A stretch of 64,000 nucleotides of DNA from Clostridiales bacterium (GCA_016342415.1 JAEIOD010000009.1:1-64000), one strand, 5' to 3'. Shown: positions 53,401 to 62,258, counted from the stretch's first letter. Notes: a model not told the origin generated them from the letters alone. Numbers and translations are program-made.

Positions 53401-56400
53401 GGCTCTGGTCATCCAGCATCTTGGGTAGCTGGTGGCGCTAAAGGAGAACTTAAACATCAAAAAATTGCCTACATGATTCCAAACTTTATATCACATTTTT
53501 ATTTAAGATATAATGATGAGATTTCAGTGCCGGCATCAACGGCTACATGGCTTATGAATGAACCACTCGTCACTCCAGGTAATTATGCCTTGACCATTGA
53601 ACCAGATGGAAAAGCTTCAGGGCTTCTTGTATTTATAGTGCCTGAAAAGGCAATGACACAAAGTTCGCTTCATTTTTATGATACCAATTATGGTCACATT
53701 GAAGTGCCGATAGTCGGGGTTTTGAAATCGCAGTTTGATTTGGAAAAATTTCCGGTAAAAGCAGATGATAATTTAACTGATTTATTCGGCTTAAGTGTTA
53801 TATCAGAACTTGATAACAATGATATAAATCAAGTGAAATCAGGGGATGATACCACATTTAAAGTTGTGACAGCGAATTTTACATCTCAGGTACAGGCTTT
53901 GTTGGATTTGAATCCGATTGAGCGTATCTTCATAAGAAGTAAAACAGATTCAGGAGATTTCTATTTTCCAATTCACTCTGTAACCAATTTGCTACCTAGT
54001 GGATTTGTACAACCGAGAATGATTGCTCCGGGCTCCAACAATGTTATTAAATGGGCTTTTGAAATGCCTGATATATTAAAAACCAATAAAACAGAATTGT
54101 ATATGGATGTCTATAAGAGTGATTATATTATTGATGTACGAGAAGGGGATATTTTAAGCAGTCAAACCTTAGCGACCTATGAACATGAGTTTTTTGATCT
54201 GGTCATCAACGACCTTGTAAAAACAGAACAGGTAAATGATGTTTCTGGTAAGTTTATTGTGGCTGATATTACCGTCCAAGAGAAAAAGGATGGCTTTTCA
54301 ACTTCTGGTATCACATCTTACTTTTCTATTGTTACAGAGGCATATGGAGAAGGTGAGTATAGCGCTTCAGCTAATTTATCATCACTTTCTTTTGATGAAA
54401 ATAAAAGACTTTCAAGTCATATAACAGATCAGCTTCTTTTGGGATTAACAGATGAAAGCATATGCTTTGACGGTACCAGCAGAAGAGGGTTCATAGTATT
54501 TGAATTACCTGATGAAAGTGAACTTGACTGGTCATTGTATGCCCCGGATTTAGATCTTAAATTATTACCTACACAAAACGTAATCGATGAACGTTTACTG
54601 GCATTTAAATATACTTTTGACACAGATGAAACTTATGATATTGAAATGCAAGAAGCACTTTCAAAAGCTGTGGAATCATATCAACTGGTACATCCTGAAA
54701 AAGATGAAAGTCTGCTAGAAGGAAAAATTGTAATTGATAAAGAGTTCTCAAATAAAAATAATATTTCTGTTCCTATGATCAGTAGTTATGGATCTGAACT
54801 CATTTCTAGCATAAAGAATGTAAATGATTTGATTGATACCTTTAGATTATATGATTGCATTCTAAGCGAAGGGAGTAAATATGCTTTTGAACACAGTCTG
54901 AGTACGGAATCATTTATGATACAACAACTTGGTAATGAACAAGACTTTGCCCATGCAACAATTGAATTACTATCAAAGTTGGGTTACAAACCTCGACAGC
55001 AACTGGTGAGATTAACTGATGATGGTAAAAAAGCACTTAAAAAGATTACCGGTATTGATGAGGTATATATTGATACGTTACCTGCAATTCGATTTGTCTT
55101 AAACAACGAGGATAAAATACTTATAATGCCGTTTATGGCTTATGCTTCTGAGATGAGCAGTTTAATATATTTAGATGCCGAGTCTACTACAGAAATGAAA
55201 AGTGATCATATAACATTAAGCGTTTCTTTGGTTGCTGAGTTGACAGAAAAAGGACATCTGCAGCAAATGGGGGATATTACAGATGCACTTAGTGGCGATA
55301 CAACTGGTGAGAGTTTAGTTGAAATAACCATGTTTGAAGATTATCTAGACTTGGATATGTTAAGTCTGGATGCTATTGACGTTGGTATAGGCCTAAGCAA
55401 CAATAAAGCCTCTGCTTATATCTTAACACCATATGGTGAACTTTATGGTGATGAAACGATAGATGTAAGCCATTACAACTTCAAACAATTGGTTGTAAAA
55501 GTCAGAACAGCTGAAGATGACTATTATCACACAACGGACTTTACAGAGGAAATGAAGGTCGATGAAGTATTTCTAACTCTTTCAATAAATGCTCCGGATT
55601 TAGGAAAAAAATCTGTGGATTATTTGAACGATTTATCAAATGAAATTTATAACTTGGCAGAACAACCCAATGAAATCTCCACCTTGAAATGGTACGGACG
55701 CAGTATGATTGCAAAATATATCTATGAGCAATCCAATTTTGATAATCAACTGATGGAGGATCTTGATCTTATAGCAAGTCATTTATGGGATATTAGAATC
55801 ATATGTTTCTCGACTTCAAACAGGCAAACTTATTATGAAACTAAAATTGATTTGATGCAACCGTTTAAAACAGTCCATAAAGGGTCTGAAGATGCTATCA
55901 AATCATTTAACATAATGACGGGTTTATATGCTTCGACCCTTGAATCCAATGTTTTAAACAATGGATATGGTTTGTTGGAAATTTGGGGAGCCTTAGATAA
56001 GGATACTGAATTTATGATGATGGACACGTATATGATAGAAGACATGTATGATGATATAACAGCACTTGGCATTGAGGAAAAAGCACTTGACTATATGATT
56101 GATACAGGAAACATCATACTGATGCCCAAAACGACAGTTATGATTGATGGTGTGAGACGATATGCCTGGTTAGAAATGAACCCACAGACATATAGAACTA
56201 TTGCAGTTTTAGATGATTTTTCAAAAGGGTCTGCTGTTGAAACAACAATTATAGATATTGTTAAGAATTCAGCGCAATATGCTGTAGGAGGATTTAAAGG
56301 TGTAGAAACGTCCATTTGGTCGGTAGCAGCATTTTCGCTAGAAGAATCTGATTATGATGTTATTTTAAAAAAGGCAAAAGCATTTGCTCTGAGTATTTCA

Positions 56401-56574
56401 AAACGATTTAGTACAAGTATTGGTGGGGTTGGTGGATCCATTGGTGGTTCAAAAGACGTTGGACCAGTCACATTCAGTGCAGGTACTAGTGGTGTTGGTG
56501 TGTCCCAAAATGTTTTAGGTTTCACCCAAGGTTTTGTTGAAGGAATAAATTTTTATTTTGATATTGCAAAATAG
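50464..56574 (+). CDS. giant lipoprotein with two von Willebrand factor A domains
   Basis: A 2036-aa surface lipoprotein: signal peptide with lipobox L-V-G-C (Cys21), then an acidic linker. Two vWA domains lie at about 470-640 and 660-850, each with a complete MIDAS start, D477-S-S-G-S481 and D668-T-S-G-S672, plus the downstream Thr (G-G-A-T) and Asp (F-T-D-G-A-D; Y-I-T-D-A-A). The remaining 1,150 residues are unrecognised, mostly beta-type, with a final Gly/Ser-rich stretch (about 1985-2036). No membrane segment or sortase motif. GGGAGG precedes the ATG. vWA domains bind metal and protein partners; adhesion or protein sorting are possible roles, but nothing in the neighbourhood proves one. 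The 6.1-kb frame has no interruptions. Confidence 0.85.
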   Translation: MQYKTNKMLSIFIMTLLLVGCSKNTENNDPVTVEENETLVEQNTIAEETVTIEDILDEAVEAVWKFEAFSGSWSLDTPLVNPFGDESNYSTIEFMEHSEMYAVYVNPSAVRIEETFMGDLWTLRAPFKESLTDDENKQLLYDITSYFDLIGGNLMGRYYDSVTYQVITDNERYVCSVEIDDNEFLVTVVKEKLLLSETEYIFRPSEEESPIYLTVYKPADCFYSLRAKIDQGFAYLDINNSTQYGLYKREYSRSITLDEEMGYDNYFDNLPLDQGFYHYEITWDNSNPPNEISLELNQLGTIPIINHGERLGAIKVSAEDVYSIEVIPTNNDSLYVEHPSFDIENITLDETPDGDHIIYIPSGFWNVIIHPLGDPMVFRYETLMVPVNSGQVTEVIIPPSVSDALQKPLGFDAKDIVISKISESADQVSFEFTLIDEKTKDILPSIENTTVYDGGYEGEITKIESVKIPPSIILLVDSSGSMKGKMKETLDACKTFITSMEDDVKIQLIDFDSSVKKLNGVSKEEVLSNISQITVGGATLLYDAISEGLDELALEERPIIVVFTDGADANLNDTKRGSELTKEELLLLTEVSKTPIYCIGFGKGHDEVTLEEIALSTEGQYFSAADTDVLVQVFDAINKKISNTYAVTYDRPRVQSFSDVPIISFVVDTSGSMETYDLEYGHRMRNVQFLIHEFMKSLPENCQYQVTEFNGDTRIVQTLTSNKTLVYQGIGRLTAGGATDIEGSVSASYNALKNVPSTKKVMVYITDAALGTTGSSDYFKELLTKMGSSDVRSLWVGIGVDDYVEDFVLASELSGGDYVISESVDTLKESFDKVLNDVLDAPTSELTTVHLNIEKTNASGEREVYSVSQLADLTLKNPSGEIFLSEAISYKIGDRISQYDQTVATLISGRSVPMDEFVVKTRMSADVNGNNEAVDIKIEELFILNKISGVEAPSGYQYIGMQTTVKNILPKQEVMVYPDGSGHPASWVAGGAKGELKHQKIAYMIPNFISHFYLRYNDEISVPASTATWLMNEPLVTPGNYALTIEPDGKASGLLVFIVPEKAMTQSSLHFYDTNYGHIEVPIVGVLKSQFDLEKFPVKADDNLTDLFGLSVISELDNNDINQVKSGDDTTFKVVTANFTSQVQALLDLNPIERIFIRSKTDSGDFYFPIHSVTNLLPSGFVQPRMIAPGSNNVIKWAFEMPDILKTNKTELYMDVYKSDYIIDVREGDILSSQTLATYEHEFFDLVINDLVKTEQVNDVSGKFIVADITVQEKKDGFSTSGITSYFSIVTEAYGEGEYSASANLSSLSFDENKRLSSHITDQLLLGLTDESICFDGTSRRGFIVFELPDESELDWSLYAPDLDLKLLPTQNVIDERLLAFKYTFDTDETYDIEMQEALSKAVESYQLVHPEKDESLLEGKIVIDKEFSNKNNISVPMISSYGSELISSIKNVNDLIDTFRLYDCILSEGSKYAFEHSLSTESFMIQQLGNEQDFAHATIELLSKLGYKPRQQLVRLTDDGKKALKKITGIDEVYIDTLPAIRFVLNNEDKILIMPFMAYASEMSSLIYLDAESTTEMKSDHITLSVSLVAELTEKGHLQQMGDITDALSGDTTGESLVEITMFEDYLDLDMLSLDAIDVGIGLSNNKASAYILTPYGELYGDETIDVSHYNFKQLVVKVRTAEDDYYHTTDFTEEMKVDEVFLTLSINAPDLGKKSVDYLNDLSNEIYNLAEQPNEISTLKWYGRSMIAKYIYEQSNFDNQLMEDLDLIASHLWDIRIICFSTSNRQTYYETKIDLMQPFKTVHKGSEDAIKSFNIMTGLYASTLESNVLNNGYGLLEIWGALDKDTEFMMMDTYMIEDMYDDITALGIEEKALDYMIDTGNIILMPKTTVMIDGVRRYAWLEMNPQTYRTIAVLDDFSKGSAVETTIIDIVKNSAQYAVGGFKGVETSIWSVAAFSLEESDYDVILKKAKAFALSISKRFSTSIGGVGGSIGGSKDVGPVTFSAGTSGVGVSQNVLGFTQGFVEGINFYFDIAK

Positions 56575-56618
56575 TGTTTTACAGTATTAGAACTGGGTAT
56601 ACAAACGTGGGTGATTAA

Positions 56619-57218
56619 ATGAGGAAGAATAAGTATAGTCATAGAGACTACGAAAAATTGTTAGAAGAAGTATCCAATTTAAAAAAAGAATTAGAATTAA
56701 CAAAACGGATGGTCCACAAGAAAAACTATTTGATTCAGAGTATGGACCAAGAATTACAACTGCATAAAATGACTGATGTTTTAACCGATTCCTATAATAG
56801 GAAGTTCTTATTGAAGAAGTATCGTGAGGCAATCAATATGTTCAAAAGATGGGGATTTAGCATTACCTTATGTTCTTTTGATTTAGATGACTTAGAGGGT
56901 GCCAATAAGAAATACGGCTCAGATTTTGGGGATTCATTGTTGATGAGTTTCAGCAAACTGTGTCAATATTTGATTAGAGATGACATTGATTCCTTATTTA
57001 GGATTGAAGAGGACGATTTTCTTGTCATTCTTATAGACTGTAACAAACAGAATGCAACACGCATATGTCAAAAAATTCAAAGGGAATACAATGCTATTAC
57101 AGAAGGGCATACACTTAGCTATGGCATTTTGGAAATTAAAGATCCCAATAAGTTTTCATTAGAAGACTATTTGAAGAAAGTTACAACTGAATTAGAAATT
57201 AATAAACAGATTAACTGA
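56619..57218 (+). CDS. GGDEF-like protein with degenerate active site
   Basis: A 199-aa protein with an N-terminal coiled coil (about 8-50) and a GGDEF-type fold (about 55-195). It keeps the D-V-L-T-D-S-Y-N-R-K-F-L lead and the C-S-F-D-L-D-D-L-E metal-site strand, but the signature is E130-E-D-D-F134 in place of GGDEF, so the two glycines that hold GTP are lost. Probably not a cyclase; could bind nucleotide or act as an effector. Weak ribosome binding site (GGGTGA). It follows the giant lipoprotein gene by 44 bases and may be co-transcribed with it. Own terminator. Confidence 0.75.
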   Translation: MRKNKYSHRDYEKLLEEVSNLKKELELTKRMVHKKNYLIQSMDQELQLHKMTDVLTDSYNRKFLLKKYREAINMFKRWGFSITLCSFDLDDLEGANKKYGSDFGDSLLMSFSKLCQYLIRDDIDSLFRIEEDDFLVILIDCNKQNATRICQKIQREYNAITEGHTLSYGILEIKDPNKFSLEDYLKKVTTELEINKQIN

Positions 57219-57241
57219 AGTTATTGCTCTTCAGTTTTTTC
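57213..57241 (+). terminator. terminator after the degenerate GGDEF gene
   Basis: Eight-base stem AACTGAAG / CTTCAGTT, eight-base loop, T run. Overlaps the next promoter. Confidence 0.82.
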
Positions 57242-57249
57242 TGTATAAT
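57221..57249 (+). promoter_or_regulatory. promoter for the deoxynucleoside kinase gene
   Basis: TTATTG (57221-57226, within the terminator loop), 17 bases, TATAAT (57244-57249). The expected transcript start, about 57256, is only some 14 bases before ATG 57270, so the leader would be very short; ATG 57321 is the alternative. Confidence 0.5.
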
Positions 57250-57269
57250 TATTTGTTTTGGGGGTTATT

Positions 57270-57956
57270 ATGTATATTTCATGTGACAGGAAAAATTATA
57301 AGGAAGGGTTAGATCATAATATGTCTATTATTGTTGATGGTATTATAGGCGCAGGTAAGACAACTGTTGGGAAGTTTTTAAGTGATGAATATCAACTTGA
57401 ATTTTATGAGGAGTTGAAATCAGATGATAACGTGAGTTTGGTTCAACGCATGTTGGACAGGTTTTATGCGGATCCGAATCGTTGGAGTGCTATTGTTCAA
57501 ACCATGTTTTTAAGCGATCGATTCAAAGATATGAAAACCGTACAAGTACTGAAAAAAAGATCCGTTTTTGATCGTTCCATATACGGCGATGAGATTTTTG
57601 CCAAAACAATTCATTATAGAGGTCAAATGACTGATGATGAATTTTTAATTTATCAAAAAGTGCTAAAAAATATGTTGGCTTTTATAAAACCACCAGAACT
57701 TCTTATATATATTGATGTGAGTATAGATACGGCAATGGAAAGAATAAACAAAAGAGCCAGATCGACTGAAGCGGATTTGATACCAAGAGACTATATGGAA
57801 GATTTGAAAAAACATTATGATGAATGGTTTAACGCCTTTGATTTATGTCCTAAATTAAAGCTTAATTTGAATGATTCGATGTTAGAATCAAATGGCAGCA
57901 TTAATAAAGACATGGGAAAATATATTTTGGATCGTATCAACAGTATTTTAAAATAA
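57270..57956 (+). CDS. deoxynucleoside kinase
   Basis: Phosphorylates deoxynucleosides in the salvage pathway. The product (228 aa from ATG 57270) has P-loop V-D-G-I-I-G-A-G-K-T-T, the E-E-L motif following, the D-R-S-I-Y-G-D catalytic stretch (about 108-114), and the lid R-x-x-R-A-R-S-T-E region near 170-180. Length and motifs match the bacterial dCK/dGK/dAK family, not thymidine kinase or thymidylate kinase. Start is uncertain: ATG 57270 has GGGGG upstream; ATG 57321, beginning M-S-I-I-V-D-G, gives the more usual family N terminus and has AGGAAGGG 12 bases upstream. Base specificity not predictable here. Confidence 0.9.
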   Translation: MYISCDRKNYKEGLDHNMSIIVDGIIGAGKTTVGKFLSDEYQLEFYEELKSDDNVSLVQRMLDRFYADPNRWSAIVQTMFLSDRFKDMKTVQVLKKRSVFDRSIYGDEIFAKTIHYRGQMTDDEFLIYQKVLKNMLAFIKPPELLIYIDVSIDTAMERINKRARSTEADLIPRDYMEDLKKHYDEWFNAFDLCPKLKLNLNDSMLESNGSINKDMGKYILDRINSILK

Positions 57957-58007
57957 TTATAGTGCTTATAAAAAGTAAACCGTGGTATATATTACATGGG
58001 AGGGCAT

Positions 58008-59789
58008 ATGAAAAAAATTCTATCCTTAGTGATACTACTTTTTATTTTATTGACTGGGTGTGCCTCACAAACCATTGATTTTTCGGATGAAGAAGTAAAG
58101 TGGATGAAGGATCATCCAGTTATTTATATTGGACCAGATCCTGTTTTTGGTCCTATAGAGTTAATTGATTCAGAAGGTCGTTATAAAGGCATTGCAGCAG
58201 ATTATATTGAATGGATTGAAAAAAATACACCTTTGCATTTTGAAATTATAAAACTAGACAATTGGGGCAAGATTTTAGAAGCCTTAAAATCAAAAGACAT
58301 CGATATGCTTGGTGCCGCTACTTATACCAATGAACGTTCCGAATACATGTTGTTTTCTGATGTGTTTATTAACATGCCCAATATCATTGTGACAAGAGCA
58401 GATTATAATGGCAGAGCCAAGTTGGAAGAATTAGCCGGGGAATCTGTTGTCGTTATGGATGATTATGCCTCAGAAGATTATTTGGAAGAATTTTATCCTG
58501 ATATCAACTTAGTGCCTGTTCAGTCTATAGAAGAAGGATTATCAATGGTTTCACTCGGTAACAAGGATTATATGTTAGCAACAGTTGGACAAGTGTCTTT
58601 TTATCTAGAGAACAGTACCATCACCAATTTGAAGATGAGTGGAGATGTTGAGCTTACATTTGATTTAAGTTTTGCGGTTCGAAGAGATTATGATGAATTG
58701 ATTAATATTCTAAACAAAGCTTTATACGCGATGCCAAGCAGTGAAAAAGAAAAGATTTATCAGAAATGGATCAGCATTGAAGTAGAAAGTCTCATCAATA
58801 AACGAATGTTCTATTCACTGTTGGCTTTGTTGGGATTCGTCTTTGTTATCGTACTGGTTATTTCATTTTTTAATAGAATACTAAAAAATCAGGTTTTTGA
58901 GAAAACTCAAGCACTTCACAAGGAATTGCATGAAAGGCAAGAAGTTGAAAAAAAATTGGAAGAACTGAATAAATCCCTTGAAAATATCGTAAAAGAACGT
59001 ACCAATGAATTACAAGATACATTATATAATTTGAAATCTTTACAAAGTGAATTAATTGAAACAGAAAAAATGGCGTCATTATCAAGAGTACTTGTTAGCA
59101 TTTCTCATAAACTTAATACCCCCATTGGAAATGGAATTACAACAACAAGTTATATGGAAAAATTATTAAGAACGTTAGCTGAGGATTTGGAAAAAAATGA
59201 ACTCAGTAAAAGCAATCTCATAAAAAGTCTAGAGGATATCAACTACTCTGTTGGCATTCTAGTTGATGAGCTATTTGCATCAAAACATTTTTTAGATCAA
59301 ATCAAAACAGTTTCACAATTGGAATTTGATAAAACGAAAGTATCCATTAATTTGATAATCTATTTAAGAAATCTTGAAAACTCATATCAAAACCAGCTAA
59401 AACAACAGCATATAGAGTTCATTGTAGACTGCTCTGAGAGTATTTATATTGATACCTCTGAGACAATACTTGATAATATATTTAGAGTTTTAATTGAAAA
59501 TTCGATTGTACATGGATTATCTAAAATGGCAAATGGCGTTATTAGTATTTCAGTAACTAAAGACGATGGGTTTATTTGGATTGTTTATAAAGACAATGGT
59601 ATTGGAATTGATGAAAGAATTATCCAACGGATTTATGAACCACTGTTTACAACATCCATGGGTACGACGAGTGGATTCGGATTAAATATCTTGTACAATA
59701 CAATAAAAACATATTTAAACGGAGAAATCGAAATTCTTAGTAATGAAAAAAATGGTGTTGTCTTTAAAATTAAAATAGCAGCCCATTAA
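58008..59789 (+). CDS. hybrid sensor: lipoprotein-type solute-binding domain fused to histidine kinase
   Basis: A 593-aa kinase. Its N terminus is a lipoprotein signal with lipobox L-T-G-C (Cys18), then an SBP_bac_3-type solute-binding domain (about 20-255: M-K-D-H-P-V-I-Y-I-G-P-D-P start, N-E-R-S-E-Y-M-L-F-S-D near 105-115), one membrane helix (about 259-281), a coiled coil (about 283-350), and a kinase core with H367 in SISHKLNTPIGNG and HATPase boxes (D-N-G-I-G-I-D, G-F-G-L-N-I). Amino-acid or other small-ligand sensing is likely. GGGAGGGC precedes ATG 58008. No response regulator follows in the same direction; the convergent gene is a degenerate receiver protein whose stop overlaps this one. 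Confidence 0.9.
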   Translation: MKKILSLVILLFILLTGCASQTIDFSDEEVKWMKDHPVIYIGPDPVFGPIELIDSEGRYKGIAADYIEWIEKNTPLHFEIIKLDNWGKILEALKSKDIDMLGAATYTNERSEYMLFSDVFINMPNIIVTRADYNGRAKLEELAGESVVVMDDYASEDYLEEFYPDINLVPVQSIEEGLSMVSLGNKDYMLATVGQVSFYLENSTITNLKMSGDVELTFDLSFAVRRDYDELINILNKALYAMPSSEKEKIYQKWISIEVESLINKRMFYSLLALLGFVFVIVLVISFFNRILKNQVFEKTQALHKELHERQEVEKKLEELNKSLENIVKERTNELQDTLYNLKSLQSELIETEKMASLSRVLVSISHKLNTPIGNGITTTSYMEKLLRTLAEDLEKNELSKSNLIKSLEDINYSVGILVDELFASKHFLDQIKTVSQLEFDKTKVSINLIIYLRNLENSYQNQLKQQHIEFIVDCSESIYIDTSETILDNIFRVLIENSIVHGLSKMANGVISISVTKDDGFIWIVYKDNGIGIDERIIQRIYEPLFTTSMGTTSGFGLNILYNTIKTYLNGEIEILSNEKNGVVFKIKIAAH

Positions 59790-60595
59790 AGAGCTGCTTC
59801 GGTTGTTACTTCAATTTTTCTTCTAACGATTCTTAAGATGTCTTCAACCGTTAGACCTTCTTCAGGGAAGGTAACGTAGGTATTTTGCAACTGATATTTA
59901 GCCAAATGAAGATTTTGACTTTTACATCTTGCAAATGTGTGTTGTAATTTTTGATCCAATAATTCTATCATATCTTTCTTACAAAACGGGAAAAAACTAA
60001 GCATATGGTTAAAACCGTAGATTACCAAAGAATCTGTATCCCAATAATTATCTGAAAAATAATTGGCGATTAATGAAGTATCTTCTTTCAAGATGTGAAG
60101 ACCATGTTCATTGACTACAGTACTAAAAGCTATTGTTAACTGGTAATTGCCCTTATTGGCTTTTATCATCTCTCCAGAAATGTACTTATTTAAATTCAAG
60201 ATCAGATGAGTAGGTACCAAACTAGACGATTTTTTTGAGATATATTGTTTTAATCGTAATGATATTTCTTCATCAGGGATATTATGAATAATATAATCTG
60301 ATGCACCGACTTTGATACTATCAAGAAATGCCTGTCGACTTAAATCTGATGTAAATATGATGAGTTTTGTTTTAGGATAATGTTTTAAATAAGTAGAGAT
60401 CATTTCAATTTCTTGGTTGTTATCAAAATCAAGCTCTGCAATGATCATATCCACCTCAACTAAATCCAAGGCTAAATAATGTTCAAGTTCTAAATAGTTT
60501 AAAGCTGGATAGACTTTACAAGAAAGGTTTCCTAAAATAGTTGTAATACGTTGCATCATAAAAGATTTCTGTTCAAATACAATGATATGATTCAT
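59786..60595 (-). CDS. receiver-like protein with degenerate GGDEF-type output
   Basis: A 269-aa protein. Residues 1-120 fold as a response-regulator receiver (I-I-A-E-L-D-F near 51-57 for the acceptor strand, F-T-S near 80-82), but the acidic pocket after beta-1 is poor (V-F-E-Q-K) and the conserved Lys is replaced in D-Y-I-I-H-N-I, so phosphorylation may not occur normally. Residues about 130-265 look like a worn GGDEF domain: the signature position reads I-Y-G-F-N-H-M, while the L-T-V-E-D-I-L-R-I-V-R-R-K ending resembles that of a cyclase. Overlaps the convergent sensor kinase stop by four bases. AAGGAGG precedes its ATG. Likely acts by protein contact. Confidence 0.65.
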   Translation of the reverse strand: MNHIIVFEQKSFMMQRITTILGNLSCKVYPALNYLELEHYLALDLVEVDMIIAELDFDNNQEIEMISTYLKHYPKTKLIIFTSDLSRQAFLDSIKVGASDYIIHNIPDEEISLRLKQYISKKSSSLVPTHLILNLNKYISGEMIKANKGNYQLTIAFSTVVNEHGLHILKEDTSLIANYFSDNYWDTDSLVIYGFNHMLSFFPFCKKDMIELLDQKLQHTFARCKSQNLHLAKYQLQNTYVTFPEEGLTVEDILRIVRRKIEVTTEAAL

Positions 60596-60657
60596 AAAGA
60601 GCCTCCTTCTTTATTAGAGTATATCATTAACAACTTAAAAACTAAAAGGGGTCTTAA

Positions 60658-62184
60658 ATGAAAAAAATATTTATTCTAATATTTATCTTATTAATTTCAC
60701 CTGTTACTTATGCTGAGGTGGATTTTATTGATGTAGATTCTGAGGATTGGTTTTATAAATATGTGATGATCTTAGTAGATGAGGAAGTCACATCGGGGTA
60801 TGAAGATCAGACATTCAGACCTGCCAATATAATTTCTGTTGAAGAGTTTATTACATTGACTATTAAGGCAATTGGCGAAACAGAATCAGATATAAGCAAA
60901 ACAAGATGGTCAGATGGATTTATTGAAAAAGCCAAGGTTCTTGCAATAGTCAACGAGGGGGATTTTTCAAATTATACAAGACCTATTACCCGTGGTGAAA
61001 TGGGGAGGATTGTCCTTAGAGCAAGTGATATAGAACCACCAGTTGACTTTATGAACTATGCTTCTAAAATAAGTGATATTAATGAGATGGATAGTTATTG
61101 GCAAAACATTGCTATTAGAATTTATTCTATTGGCATTATAACAGGTTACCCAGATGGTAGTTTTGGACTAGATAACAATGCCACAAGATCAGAAGCTTCT
61201 GTGATGTTGTCTAAACTTCTTCGACCGTCTTTAAGAGAAGTACCGACTGTTAACAGTTTTGAATTAAGAAGATACGCTATAATGGAAGAATGGTCGAAAA
61301 GATCATCAGTACATACTGGTGATATATTTATAGAAATACCACACACTTCGACACCTTATGATGCAGGTATATTAAAAGAAAGTGTCATTAATGATGGTGT
61401 AAACATGCTTAAATTCATTAGATTTCTAGCTTATGTCTCAGATGATATCTATGCATCATCTGAGGCCAATGAACTGTCTCAACATGGGGCACTACTTATT
61501 GGAGTAAGTGAATTTTCTCATACGCCAAAAAAACCTGATGATATGGATAATGTTTTTTATGATAAGGGATATGAAGCGACTTCTACTGGTAATTTAGCTG
61601 CTGGTGTTTCTACTTTAGTTGAATCTATTAAAAGATTGATGGATGACTCTGATGTCTCTAATATAGAAAGAATTGGTCATAGAAGATGGCAATTGTTACC
61701 GAATTTAAAAGAGTTCGGTGTTGGTTTTGTAACCACGGATGCTTCGTATACATATTACACCGTAATAAAAGTTTTTAAAGATATGGAAACGGAAGTTAGA
61801 CCTTACAATACAGTTAATTGGCCAAGTGAAACTGCTTTTCCTATGGAATTCTTTGATAAATATACACCTTGGTCTGTCACTTTGAATCCTTCAATATATG
61901 ATGTTTCAAAATCTCAGGACATTGAAGTTTCTATAAAAGATATAAAGTCGGGATTAATTTGGTATTTTGATAAAAATGACAAAGCTTTAGAAGGTGAGTA
62001 TTTCAATGTTGAAACATCAGGTTACGGTGTGCCATTTTGCTTAATCTTTAGACCAGATCCATCTGCTTTTGATGGTTATTCATTAGAAACAACGTATAAA
62101 GTAACTATAAGCAATCTATATAAATTAGATGGTGATTTAGTGACCTTGACTTATGAGACTCAATTTTTCAATCTGTCATTCTAA
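60658..62184 (+). CDS. secreted SLH-domain protein with CAP-like domain
   Basis: A 508-aa cell-surface protein: signal peptide (about 1-19, cleaved near T-Y-A-E), three S-layer homology repeats (about 22-72, 82-126, 132-185; the third has the classical I-G-I-I-T-G-Y-P-D-G-S-F segment), then a CAP/SCP-like domain (about 200-390) with H-T-P, and G-H-R-R-W-Q-L-L-P near 341-349, and a C-terminal beta-type tail. SLH repeats bind secondary cell-wall polymer; CAP domains are of varied function. AAAAGGGG precedes the ATG. Divergent from the receiver gene. Confidence 0.88.
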   Translation: MKKIFILIFILLISPVTYAEVDFIDVDSEDWFYKYVMILVDEEVTSGYEDQTFRPANIISVEEFITLTIKAIGETESDISKTRWSDGFIEKAKVLAIVNEGDFSNYTRPITRGEMGRIVLRASDIEPPVDFMNYASKISDINEMDSYWQNIAIRIYSIGIITGYPDGSFGLDNNATRSEASVMLSKLLRPSLREVPTVNSFELRRYAIMEEWSKRSSVHTGDIFIEIPHTSTPYDAGILKESVINDGVNMLKFIRFLAYVSDDIYASSEANELSQHGALLIGVSEFSHTPKKPDDMDNVFYDKGYEATSTGNLAAGVSTLVESIKRLMDDSDVSNIERIGHRRWQLLPNLKEFGVGFVTTDASYTYYTVIKVFKDMETEVRPYNTVNWPSETAFPMEFFDKYTPWSVTLNPSIYDVSKSQDIEVSIKDIKSGLIWYFDKNDKALEGEYFNVETSGYGVPFCLIFRPDPSAFDGYSLETTYKVTISNLYKLDGDLVTLTYETQFFNLSF

Positions 62185-62207
62185 TTCATTAAAAGATTGT
62201 TAAATAA

Positions 62208-62236
62208 TTGACATTCTTACTATTCTTAATTATAAT
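62208..62236 (+). promoter_or_regulatory. consensus sigma-A promoter for the Cys-rich 60-aa gene
   Basis: Perfect TTGACA (62208-62213), 17-base spacer, perfect TATAAT (62231-62236), 22 bases before the ATG at 62259. The best promoter match in the window, implying strong constitutive expression. Confidence 0.85.
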
Positions 62237-62258
62237 AACATGAGTTGAGGAGGTAATT

